Shown piece after piece: positions 1 through 6,092 of a stretch of DNA of 9,328 nucleotides. The first letter of the stretch is position 1; every line of letters starts with the position of its first letter. The notes beneath the pieces were generated by a model. It worked only from the letters and a program-made list of their open reading frames with translations, made no database searches and had not been told where the DNA came from. The stretch covers positions 1 to 9,328 of the forward strand of contig JAJYFI010000036.1 of NCBI GenBank assembly GCA_021790955.1, given 5' to 3'. The position numbers and the translations under genes were made by a program. Origin of the DNA: a bacterium (GTDB lineage: Bacteria > Elusimicrobiota > Elusimicrobia > UBA1565 > UBA9628).

Positions 1-1921
1 GGAGCTCATGGCTGTGGCCGATCACCCAGCTCAGGGCCGCCTTGACGGATTCCTTCATGACGGCGCCGAGGCTTCCCGTGATCGTGAGCCCCTCGCCTCC
101 CGGCAGGATGGCCGTCTCGATGTAGATAATCTCGCCGCCTTGGGGCGTCCAGGCAAGCCCCGCTGCGACGCCGGGCCGCAGCTGCTTGCGGGCCTCCTCC
201 TCGAAGAAAGGCGCCGGCCCCAGCCACTCTTCGATGGCGTCGGGCCGTATCGCGATCGACCGGCTCTCGCCTTCCGCCCGCCGCATGGCGACGCGGCGCG
301 CAATGGCCGCCAGCTTGCGCTCCAGCTGCCGCAAGCCCGCTTCCCGCGTGTGGCTCCGGATGATGTGGCGCAGGGCAGGGTCGTCGACGATCGCTTGCTC
401 CGCGGTGATCCCGGCCTGGCGCCATTGCCTCCCGATGAGATAGCGGCGCGCGATCGCGATTTTTTCCTCCTCGCTGTAGCCTGAAAGCTCAAGCACCTCC
501 ATGCGGTCGAGAAGCGGCCCCGGGACGGTGTCGAGACTGTTCGCCGTCGTGATAAAGAAGACCTTGGAGAGGTCGTAGGGCATGTCGAGATAGTTGTCCC
601 GGAAGGCGGAGTTTTGGGCGGGATCGAGGACCTCCATGAGGGCGGCCGCCGGATCGCCGCGGAAGTCGCGCCCCAGCTTGTCGATCTCGTCCATCATGAT
701 GAGGGGATTGGAGACCCCGGCGCGGCGGATGGCTTGGATGATCCGTCCCGGCATGGCTCCGACGTAGGTCCTGCGGTGGCCCCGCAGCTCCGCCTCATCG
801 TGGACGCCCCCAAGGCTCGTGCGCTCGAAGGGACGTCCAAGGGCCGAGGCGATCGACTGCCCCAGCGACGTCTTGCCGGTGCCGGGGGGCCCCACGAAAC
901 AAAGGATAGGGGCATTCGCCCTGGGGTTGAGCTTCATCACGGCGAGATGCTCGAGAATCCTTTTCTTCACGTCCTCCAGGCCGAAATGGTCCCGATCGAG
1001 GATTTCGCGGGCGCGCCTCAAGTCGAGATTGTCGACGGCGAGCTTTCCCCACGGGAGGTCGAGAATCAGGTCGATATGCCCCCGCAGGACCTGGTATTCC
1101 GGCGACGCCGCGGGAAGCCGCGACAATCGCTCAAGCTGGATGTTGAGCTCCTTGCGCGCGTGTTCCGGAAGGTCCGCCGCCTCGGCCCTCTTGCGCAGTT
1201 CCGCGTCCTCGGCGCTCCCTTCTCCGAGCTCCGCTTGGATGGCCCGGAGCTGTTCGCGCAGGAAATATTCGCGCTGCTGCTTGTTCATTTGCTCGGCGGC
1301 TTGGCTTGAGATCTTATGGCGCAGCTGGAGAATCTGCTCCTCGTGCTCCAGGTGCTTGAGGACCAGCTTGAGGCCCGATTCGCGGACGTCCATCTCCAGG
1401 AGTTCCTGCTCCTGGACGACGTTGAGCCCCAAGAACATGGCGGTGAGATAAGCCTGGACGAGGGGGTCCTCCACGCTCTGGAGGCCCTCGAAAGCGTCGG
1501 CGACGTCTCCGCGCAACAGGGAGAGGACCCGTTCCAGCCGGTCCGACAGCTCCCTTTTGAGGGCCTCAAGGAGAGTCTGGTCCTCCGTTTTGACTTCGCG
1601 CCCCTCGAATTCGGCCTCCAAATACGGCTTCTCGCGCGTGATCCTCCGAATTCCGACCCGTTCGACGCCTTCGACCACCGCGTGCAACTGTTCCCCGACG
1701 CGGCTCCAGCGCCGGATGATCCCGCGAGTCCCCACCGGGTAGAGATCATTCCACCGAGGCTCTTCCGTATCCGATTTTTGAGCGACGACCAGGATGGCGT
1801 GTTCGGTCTGCGCTAGGGAGGCCTCGATGGCCTGGACGGAACTGGGTCTGCCGGCCGCGAGGGGAAGCGTGATGCGCGGAAACAACACGGTATTTCGAAT
1901 CGGCAAAAGCGGGAGAGGCAT
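1..1921 (-). CDS. lon: ATP-dependent Lon protease, C-terminus cut by window edge
   Basis: Soluble cytoplasmic AAA+ serine protease that degrades misfolded and regulatory proteins. The reading frame is open from ATG at 1921-1919 to the left edge, giving 640 residues without a stop; family members are about 780-800. The N-terminus begins MPLPLLPIRNTVLFP, the typical Lon N-domain opening, which supports this start. The N-terminal substrate-binding domain covers about residues 1-200, followed by a charged helical linker. Walker A GPPGTGKT is at residues 344-351 and Walker B LIMMDEIDKL has its DE at 411-412, matching E. coli spacing less about 12 residues. FITTANSLDTVPGPLLDR is the sensor-1 region. 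The P-domain starts near T592 (TPQGGEIIYIET) and reaches GSLGAVMKESVKAALSWV; the catalytic Ser and Lys lie beyond the edge. The ribosome site is weak. Divergent from lhgO with a gap of about 70 bp. No frameshift was found. Family assignment is near certain; activity cannot be judged because the active site is missing from the window. Confidence 0.97.
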   Translation of the reverse strand, partial: MPLPLLPIRNTVLFPRITLPLAAGRPSSVQAIEASLAQTEHAILVVAQKSDTEEPRWNDLYPVGTRGIIRRWSRVGEQLHAVVEGVERVGIRRITREKPYLEAEFEGREVKTEDQTLLEALKRELSDRLERVLSLLRGDVADAFEGLQSVEDPLVQAYLTAMFLGLNVVQEQELLEMDVRESGLKLVLKHLEHEEQILQLRHKISSQAAEQMNKQQREYFLREQLRAIQAELGEGSAEDAELRKRAEAADLPEHARKELNIQLERLSRLPAASPEYQVLRGHIDLILDLPWGKLAVDNLDLRRAREILDRDHFGLEDVKKRILEHLAVMKLNPRANAPILCFVGPPGTGKTSLGQSIASALGRPFERTSLGGVHDEAELRGHRRTYVGAMPGRIIQAIRRAGVSNPLIMMDEIDKLGRDFRGDPAAALMEVLDPAQNSAFRDNYLDMPYDLSKVFFITTANSLDTVPGPLLDRMEVLELSGYSEEEKIAIARRYLIGRQWRQAGITAEQAIVDDPALRHIIRSHTREAGLRQLERKLAAIARRVAMRRAEGESRSIAIRPDAIEEWLGPAPFFEEEARKQLRPGVAAGLAWTPQGGEIIYIETAILPGGEGLTITGSLGAVMKESVKAALSWVIGHSHEL

Positions 1922-1958
1922 CGTTTTTCTCGATCTATCCGCAAACAGCGCAACGCTC

Positions 1959-1989
1959 TTGCCACTTCCAGGCCCCGAAATCCTACAAT
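1959..1989 (+). promoter_or_regulatory. Possible lhgO promoter overlapping the upstream ATG
   Basis: TTGCCA (1959-1964) and TACAAT (1984-1989) are 19 bp apart. Transcription would begin about 1995-1998, at or next to ATG 1997, giving a leaderless message and excluding ATG 1988 as the start. The 19-bp spacer is long and the -35 is imperfect, so support is weak. The region is the divergent lon/lhgO gap; no convincing lon promoter was found on the other strand. Confidence 0.3.
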
Positions 1990-1996
1990 GGCGTTC

Positions 1997-3178
1997 ATGG
2001 TGGATTTCGCGATCGTCGGCGGCGGCATCATCGGGAGCGCCGTGGCGCGCGAACTCGCCAGGCGCAAGGCCGGCAGCGTCCTGGTTGTCGAGAAGGAGCC
2101 GGCGCTGGGTCGGCATGCCAGCGGCCGCAACAGCGGCGTCATCCACTCCGGAATCAATCAAAAACCCGGCAGCCTCAAGGCTCGGATGTGCGTCGAGGGC
2201 GCCCGGCGCGCGAGGGAATTTTGCCGCCGCCGCGGCGTTCCCATGAGGGAATGCGGGACCATGGTGCTCGCGCGCGAGGAGGGGGAGCGGAAGGTCCTCG
2301 AGCGCTTGCTCGAGATGGGAACTGCCTGCGGCGTCCCGGGCCTGCGGATTCTCGATTCGCGGGAATTGGCGGAGCGGGAGCCGGAAGCGAGGGGCGCGGC
2401 GGCTCTTCTGTCGCCGACGGGTGCCGTCGTCGATCCCGTGAGGTTCCTGGAGGCCGTCGCCGAAGAGGCCCGAGGCTTGGGGGTGGGCTACCGGCTTGGA
2501 ACCGCTGTTCTTCGCGCCGAGAAAGGAAGGCTCTGGACCTCCGAAGGCCCGATCGACGTCGGCCACACCGTCAACTGCGCGGGCCTCCATGCGGACCGCA
2601 TCGCGCGCATGATGGGCGTGCGCCCCGACCTGCGCATCATTCCCTTCCGGGGAGAGTACATGGAGGTCGAGGGGCTCGACATCCGCGGCATGGTTTACGA
2701 AGCGCCCGATCTCCGATTCCCTTTTCTTGGCATCCATTTGACCCGTGGGACGGACGGGAGGCTCCTGGCGGGGCCGAGCGCGGTGCTTTCCTTCGGCCGC
2801 GAATCCTACGAGAAGCAGATCCATATTAAGGAAGCGGGCGAGATGCTGTCGTGGGGGCAATTCTGGCGCATGGCCTCCTCCACGGCGTTTTTAGGGCTCG
2901 CCTGGAAGAACGCCCGCACGAGCCTCTCGCGGCGGGCGTTCGAGGAAGAGATGCTTGCTTTGGTCAGGGCTTCGGGGCCGGTGCGGCTCAAACCCGCACG
3001 GGCGGGCATTCGAGCGCAGCTCGTCGACGCGGCGGGACGGCTCGTCGACGACCTCGTTTTGGAGCGCGCCGAGCGATCGACTCACGTCCTCAATGCCGTC
3101 TCTCCCGGCATGACGGCGAGCCTGGCCTTCGCCGATGCCGTGGCCGATGCCGTGTTAGAGACGGCCAAAGCGGTATAA
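1997..3178 (+). CDS. lhgO: L-2-hydroxyglutarate oxidase LhgO family FAD oxidoreductase
   Basis: Predicted FAD-dependent oxidoreductase of the DAO superfamily. By family it oxidises L-2-hydroxyglutarate to 2-oxoglutarate; the E. coli enzyme passes electrons to membrane quinone. The dinucleotide-binding motif GGGIIG lies at residues 8-13, with the acidic residue ending beta-2 in VLVVEKE (E32). Family blocks follow in order: SGRNSGVIHSGI with PGSLKA, then AALLSPTGAVVDP, CAGLHADRIARMMG, PFRGEYMEV, PFLGIHLTR, PARAGIRAQLVD and NAVSPGMTASLAFAD. Most align closely with E. coli LhgO (YgaF). Length is 393 residues against about 420 in E. coli. ATG 1988 would add three residues (MAF). I chose ATG 1997 because MVDFAIVGGG matches the family N-terminus and a TACAAT box overlaps the 1988 codon. 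No clear Shine-Dalgarno is visible for either start. The stop is 17 bp before the next gene. Substrate is inferred from family; a related 2-hydroxyacid or glycerol-3-phosphate oxidase is less likely. Confidence 0.88.
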   Translation: MVDFAIVGGGIIGSAVARELARRKAGSVLVVEKEPALGRHASGRNSGVIHSGINQKPGSLKARMCVEGARRAREFCRRRGVPMRECGTMVLAREEGERKVLERLLEMGTACGVPGLRILDSRELAEREPEARGAAALLSPTGAVVDPVRFLEAVAEEARGLGVGYRLGTAVLRAEKGRLWTSEGPIDVGHTVNCAGLHADRIARMMGVRPDLRIIPFRGEYMEVEGLDIRGMVYEAPDLRFPFLGIHLTRGTDGRLLAGPSAVLSFGRESYEKQIHIKEAGEMLSWGQFWRMASSTAFLGLAWKNARTSLSRRAFEEEMLALVRASGPVRLKPARAGIRAQLVDAAGRLVDDLVLERAERSTHVLNAVSPGMTASLAFADAVADAVLETAKAV

Positions 3179-3179
3179 T
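3174..3179 (+). promoter_or_regulatory. Consensus -10 box before the sugar transferase
   Basis: A perfect TATAAT overlaps the lhgO stop codon (TAA 3176-3178) and lies 16 bases before ATG 3196. No good -35 is present at 16-18 bp upstream. If active, it would give the sugar transferase its own short-leader transcript within what otherwise looks like a two-gene unit with lhgO. Confidence 0.25.
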
Positions 3180-3195
3180 AGTACCAGTTTTTTCC

Positions 3196-4650
3196 ATGTC
3201 CGTCGTCGACGAAACGCCAATCCCTGCCCGGACCGCGCGCTCCTGGACCGAACTGTCGTGGCGCACGTTGTGGGCCGTGAGCGCTCTTTCCCTGGACGCC
3301 CTGGTCGTTGCGGCCGCGTTTTGGGGCGCCTGGGCCGTCAGGTTTCACGCGCAGGCTTTCCTGCATTGGTTCCCGCCGCCGCACGGTGAGATATCCCACT
3401 GGTCCTACTATGCGGGATTCCTGCCGCCGATTGTTTTTTTGTGGTTGGGCCTTCTGTGGCACGCGGCTGGAATTTACCGGGAGCCGTGGGTGTCCTGGGA
3501 AGACCTCGCCTTCGGCTTGCTGAAAGGCTGCTTTCAAGGATGGGCGGCGATGATGGCGCTGAGCTTCCTCTATCACCGGCTCGCTGATTCCAGGCTTGTC
3601 TTCGCCACGATGGTGCCCTTGGCCTTTGCGGGCCTGATGATCGGCCACCGGCTTTTAGGGGACCTGTGGAGCCGGGCGCGGCGGACTTTGGGAGGAGAGG
3701 CGGTGCTTCTGTTGGTGGGTGACGATAGAACGAGCGAAATCCTGCGGGGGAGGCTCTCGAATCTCAATCACCGCCGCGTCTTGACCATGCCTCCGGCGGG
3801 CGCGGCGGCGATACGGCGCATGGCCCTCCAGCACTCCGCGACGGAGCTGTTTCTGGCCAACAGCGGCCTCCATCGAGACGATCTCTTGTCCCTCGCCGAT
3901 CAGCTTGAGAGCGAGGGCGTCGACGTCCGCATCGTGCCCGGACTCCTGGAGCTGCGCATGGGGGAGATTCAGATCGACCAGACCTTCGGCATCCCCACTC
4001 TGAGGCTCCGGCATTGCTCGCTCTCCGGCGTCGACGCCCTCGCGAAGCGGGCTTTTGACATTGGTTTTTCCCTGGCCGTATTCGCGGCCGGCTTTGTTCC
4101 GGCTCTCATCATCAGCGCGCTCATCAAATGGGACTCCAAGGGGCCCGTCCTGTTTCGGCAACGCCGCATCGGCTATCGCGGCAGGATTTTCGAGGTTTTC
4201 AAGTTCCGGACCATGGCCGCGGACGCGGAGGATCGGTTATCGTCCGTCAGGGAGGCGGCCGACAAGCAAGAATCGAAAATTTTCTTCAAGGTCAAAGACG
4301 ATCCCCGCATCACCCGCGTGGGCCGATGGCTGCGACGGCTGAGCCTCGACGAGTTCCCCCAGTTCATCAATGTGCTGAGAGGGGAGATGTCCGTCGTCGG
4401 TCCGCGGCCGATGTTGGCGGAAGGGGAGCTTTCGGCGCTGGAGCGACGTTGCGGAAAATCCGCCGCGAAGATCCTCAACGCTCGCCCCGGCATCACGGGG
4501 CTCTGGCAGGTTTCCGGACGGTCGGATATCTCCGACGAGAAGCGCTTTGATCTCGACCTTTACTACATCGAGCATTGGTCGCCGGGCCTCGACTTGAGGA
4601 TCATCCTCAAGACGATGCCGGCCATGATGTCGGCCAAGGGAGCCTATTGA
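3196..4650 (+). CDS. Polyprenyl-phosphate sugar-1-phosphate transferase (WbaP/WcaJ-like)
   Basis: Integral membrane enzyme that transfers a sugar-1-phosphate from a nucleotide sugar to undecaprenyl phosphate, the first membrane step of exopolysaccharide or O-antigen synthesis. The protein has 484 residues. Four hydrophobic segments lie at roughly 27-48, 71-92, 107-126 and 133-150. A soluble nucleotide-binding-like middle region at about 165-280 follows (VLLLVGDDRTSEIL). The catalytic bacterial sugar transferase domain begins at K284 (KRAFDIGF) with its membrane-inserted hairpin, then FKFRTM. The catalytic Asp-Glu pair is D385-E386 in SLDEFPQFINVLRGEMSVVG, followed by GPRP at 402-405 and GITGLWQVSGR at 432-442. 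The sugar cannot be read from sequence. The frame is open upstream as far as 2851, inside lhgO, but ATG 3196 sits just after the lhgO stop and gives the normal family N-terminus. There is no obvious Shine-Dalgarno. No other glycan gene lies in the window. Confidence 0.93.
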   Translation: MSVVDETPIPARTARSWTELSWRTLWAVSALSLDALVVAAAFWGAWAVRFHAQAFLHWFPPPHGEISHWSYYAGFLPPIVFLWLGLLWHAAGIYREPWVSWEDLAFGLLKGCFQGWAAMMALSFLYHRLADSRLVFATMVPLAFAGLMIGHRLLGDLWSRARRTLGGEAVLLLVGDDRTSEILRGRLSNLNHRRVLTMPPAGAAAIRRMALQHSATELFLANSGLHRDDLLSLADQLESEGVDVRIVPGLLELRMGEIQIDQTFGIPTLRLRHCSLSGVDALAKRAFDIGFSLAVFAAGFVPALIISALIKWDSKGPVLFRQRRIGYRGRIFEVFKFRTMAADAEDRLSSVREAADKQESKIFFKVKDDPRITRVGRWLRRLSLDEFPQFINVLRGEMSVVGPRPMLAEGELSALERRCGKSAAKILNARPGITGLWQVSGRSDISDEKRFDLDLYYIEHWSPGLDLRIILKTMPAMMSAKGAY

Positions 4651-4704
4651 CGAGCGCGGCTGGACATTTGACCCCAGCTCGAAGGAATTTGTAGCTTGGA
4701 GCGA

Positions 4705-4711
4705 CGTCACA
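4705..4711 (+). promoter_or_regulatory. CGTCACA word upstream of the monohaem cytochrome
   Basis: CGTCACATTT lies 25 bp before the cytochrome ATG, within the 85-bp gap after the sugar transferase gene. The upstream arm at the ACIII promoter, read on the minus strand, is CGTCACAATT, so the match extends past the core. No clear promoter is visible here; a TTGACC at 4668-4673 has no good -10 partner. A role as a shared regulator site is speculative. Confidence 0.25.
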
Positions 4712-4720
4712 TTTGAATCA

Positions 4721-4726
4721 GGGGGA
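4721..4726 (+). promoter_or_regulatory. Strong ribosome binding site of the cytochrome gene
   Basis: GGGGGA followed by AATAGCAAA gives a 9-base spacing to ATG 4736 and decides this start over the in-frame ATG at 4742. It shows that Shine-Dalgarno initiation is used in this genome, which makes its absence before lhgO, the sugar transferase and the small gene at 6093 more notable. Confidence 0.7.
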
Positions 4727-4735
4727 AATAGCAAA

Positions 4736-5371
4736 ATGAGAATGAAGATCGGGGCCGCGCAAAAGATCGTGTCGGGCGCGCTGGCGGCGGGCCTGATGGC
4801 GCTGCTCGCGGCCTCGTGGACGCGCGGCCAGGCGGCCGACAAGCCGTTGACGCCGGCGGAGCTTGAAAAGCGTAATGCCCTCGCCAATCCCTACCCCAAC
4901 GATCTGGGGCCGACGCGCATCGACGGCGTTGTCGCGGCCTATCCGGACAACATCCGGGATGGCTATAAGGCGCTCCTCGTCAAATGCGCCCAGTGCCATA
5001 CCTCGGCGCGGCCCTTGAACAGCCAGTTCGTCGAGCTCGAGGGGAAAACCCCGGCCGACAAAGAAGCCGCCGTCGCGAAGCTCAGGAAGGATCACCCCGA
5101 GTATTTCACCGCCTCGGCTCGTCCGGCCCTTTGGAACATCGACGCGCATATTTGGAGCCGCTACGTTCATCGCATGATGTCAAAGCCCGGATGCAGCATC
5201 TCCAGCGTGGACGGCAAGAAGATCTGGGAGTTTCTCGTCTACGACGGGGTGCATCGCAAGATCGGCGCGAACGCCGCCGCTTGGAAGGCCCGCCGCGAGA
5301 AGCTTCTCTCGGAGTTCAAGGCGAAGTATCCCATGCGCTACCAGGAACTCGTAAGCCAGGGCGAGCTTTAG
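4736..5371 (+). CDS. Exported monohaem c-type cytochrome
   Basis: Predicted periplasmic electron carrier of 211 residues. The N-terminus is basic (MRMKIGAAQK), followed by a hydrophobic stretch at about 11-27 and a likely signal-peptidase site after GQA or GQAA near residues 33-34. One haem-binding motif CAQCH spans C84-H88. The best candidate sixth ligand is M147 or M148 in YVHRMMSKPG. A charged insert at about 100-125 separates the haem from the conserved-looking W133-W164 region (LWNIDAHIW, KKIWEFLVYDG). I do not recognise a named subfamily. A strong Shine-Dalgarno (GGGGGA at 4721-4726) supports ATG 4736. The gene is followed by no intergenic space, because its TAG stop overlaps the stop of the convergent tatA. 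Its position shortly before an ACIII operon suggests it could carry electrons from ACIII to an oxidase, but it is transcribed separately and this is inference. It is not the usual ActE, which normally lies inside the act operon. Confidence 0.88.
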   Translation: MRMKIGAAQKIVSGALAAGLMALLAASWTRGQAADKPLTPAELEKRNALANPYPNDLGPTRIDGVVAAYPDNIRDGYKALLVKCAQCHTSARPLNSQFVELEGKTPADKEAAVAKLRKDHPEYFTASARPALWNIDAHIWSRYVHRMMSKPGCSISSVDGKKIWEFLVYDGVHRKIGANAAAWKARREKLLSEFKAKYPMRYQELVSQGEL

Positions 5372-5544
5372 GGCTTCTTTTCCGATTCGTCTTTCGGCGG
5401 TTCGTCTTCGTGGAGGCCTTTCTTGAAGGCGTTGACGGTCCGGCCCAGGGCCCTCGCGGCGTCGGGGATGCGGCGAGCTCCGAAGAGCAGAGCCGCGACG
5501 CCAACGACCACGAGTAGTTCGCGAAAATTTATCTCGGGAAGCAT
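5368..5544 (-). CDS. tatA: Sec-independent protein translocase subunit TatA/TatE type
   Basis: Small 58-residue membrane protein that would form the oligomeric pore component of the twin-arginine translocase, which exports folded proteins. The order of elements is diagnostic. A short N-terminus with a polar Glu (E9 in NFRELLVVV) precedes a single membrane helix at about 10-21. Next is the hinge FGARRIPD (21-28), in place of the usual FGPxKLPE. An amphipathic helix AARALGRTVNAFKKGL follows, then an acidic and lysine-rich tail ending EKKP. The hinge Pro-to-Ala and Lys-to-Arg changes are unusual but occur within a clear family pattern. ATG is at 5544-5542 and TAA at 5370-5368, overlapping the TAG of the plus-strand cytochrome by two bases. 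It is divergent from the NYN gene with a 90-bp gap. ActB, encoded nearby, carries a twin-arginine signal and would be a client. TatB cannot be fully excluded, but the tail is too short for typical TatB. Confidence 0.88.
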   Translation of the reverse strand: MLPEINFRELLVVVGVAALLFGARRIPDAARALGRTVNAFKKGLHEDEPPKDESEKKP

Positions 5545-5615
5545 GAAAGGACGTTAGCATTTTCGCCGCGGGTCCGTTGAAGAGGTAAGATCGCTTCGTC
5601 ACGGCCGTGGAGCCG

Positions 5616-5628
5616 CCCCGCGACGGGG
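5616..5628 (+). promoter_or_regulatory. Small hairpin over the NYN gene ribosome site
   Basis: CCCCG (5616-5620), loop CGA, CGGGG (5624-5628) forms a perfect 5-bp all-GC stem. The GGGG on its 3' side is the only purine-rich ribosome-site candidate, six bases before ATG 5635. The stem could lower translation initiation. Such short GC stems are common in GC-rich DNA, so this may be chance. Confidence 0.25.
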
Positions 5629-5634
5629 ACAATC

Positions 5635-6012
5635 ATGAAGGGGGTCTACCTTCTCGACGCCTGCAACATCGTGCGCGCCGGCTCGTGGGGGGCGCGGCGC
5701 GACGACGACGACGCGGAGTCGCGCGAGTTCATCGACCGCCTCGAGCGGGCCCTGGCGCCGACGCCGCGGCTTCGCGTCGTGGCGGTGTTCGACGGCCCGA
5801 GGCGCTACCGGGCCTCGGGCGGGGTCCTCGAGCTGCGTTTCGCCGAGGGCGCGACCGCCGACGCCGTCATCCTGGACCTGGCGCGCGCCTGCGTCCACCG
5901 CGGCCTGAGCGTCTCGGTCGTGAGTCGGGACAGGTCGCTGATCGAGCGGGCCGAGGAGGAGGGCGCCCGCGCCCTCTCGCCCGAGGCGTTCGAGGCGCGG
6001 CTGGCGAGATAA
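5635..6012 (+). CDS. NYN-domain (YacP/Rae1-like) putative ribonuclease
   Basis: Cytoplasmic protein of 125 residues with the PIN-like NYN fold. Its best-known relative is B. subtilis Rae1 (YacP), a ribosome-associated endoribonuclease. Acidic metal-binding positions appear in the expected order: D8 with N11 (YLLDACNI), D53 in VFDGP, D76 in GATADAVILD with D81 close by, and D99 in VVSRDRSL. The hydrophobic strands before each of these match the family. The protein is shorter than YacP (about 170 residues) and lacks any added domain. ATG 5635 is preceded by GGGG at 5625-5628, a plausible ribosome site that can pair into a small hairpin. The gene is divergent from tatA and is followed by the ACIII promoter after 80 bp. 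Family is well supported; the RNA target is unknown. Confidence 0.85.
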   Translation: MKGVYLLDACNIVRAGSWGARRDDDDAESREFIDRLERALAPTPRLRVVAVFDGPRRYRASGGVLELRFAEGATADAVILDLARACVHRGLSVSVVSRDRSLIERAEEEGARALSPEAFEARLAR

Positions 6013-6032
6013 GGCGCCGTCGACAAATAAAT

Positions 6033-6090
6033 TGTGACGCAACCCCTAAATTTGACAAAAGCAAAACACTTTGCATACAATGCCGTCACA
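6033..6090. repeat. 7-bp inverted repeat bracketing the ACIII promoter (putative operator)
   Basis: TGTGACG at 6033-6039 and its exact complement CGTCACA at 6084-6090 are separated by 44 bp that contain both promoter boxes. One arm is upstream of the -35 and the other covers the expected transcription start. TGTGA resembles a Crp/Fnr-family half site, but no adjacent second half is present at either arm. The arms are too far apart for a simple hairpin terminator. Function as paired protein-binding sites is inference. Confidence 0.35.
6052..6081 (+). promoter_or_regulatory. Sigma70-type promoter of the ACIII operon
   Basis: TTGACA (6052-6057, perfect -35) and TACAAT (6076-6081, five of six -10 bases) are separated by 18 bp, in an AT-rich island within GC-rich DNA. 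Transcription should start near 6087-6090, only a few bases before ATG 6093, so the message would be nearly leaderless. This is the best promoter match I found in the window. The start site itself is inferred. Confidence 0.65.
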
Positions 6091-6092
6091 GC

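Noticed and set aside
8..1816. Several plus-strand open frames (8-484, 614-1309, 1316-1816)
   Set aside because: They lie opposite lon, which is unmistakable by its Walker motifs; open antisense frames are expected in GC-rich genes and none looks like a known protein.
2851..3195. Upstream in-frame extension of the sugar transferase
   Set aside because: It overlaps the conserved C-terminus of LhgO and its residues do not resemble the family; ATG 3196 gives the normal N-terminus.
4659..4678. GCTGG/CCAGC stem after the sugar transferase gene as a terminator
   Set aside because: Only 5 bp with a 10-base loop and no T-run after it, so it is not a convincing intrinsic terminator.
5607..6092. Extension of the small ACIII-leading frame back through the NYN gene
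   Set aside because: The extension is an Arg/Gly-rich shadow of the NYN gene in another frame, and the promoter at 6052-6081 lies inside it; ATG 6093 is the sensible start.
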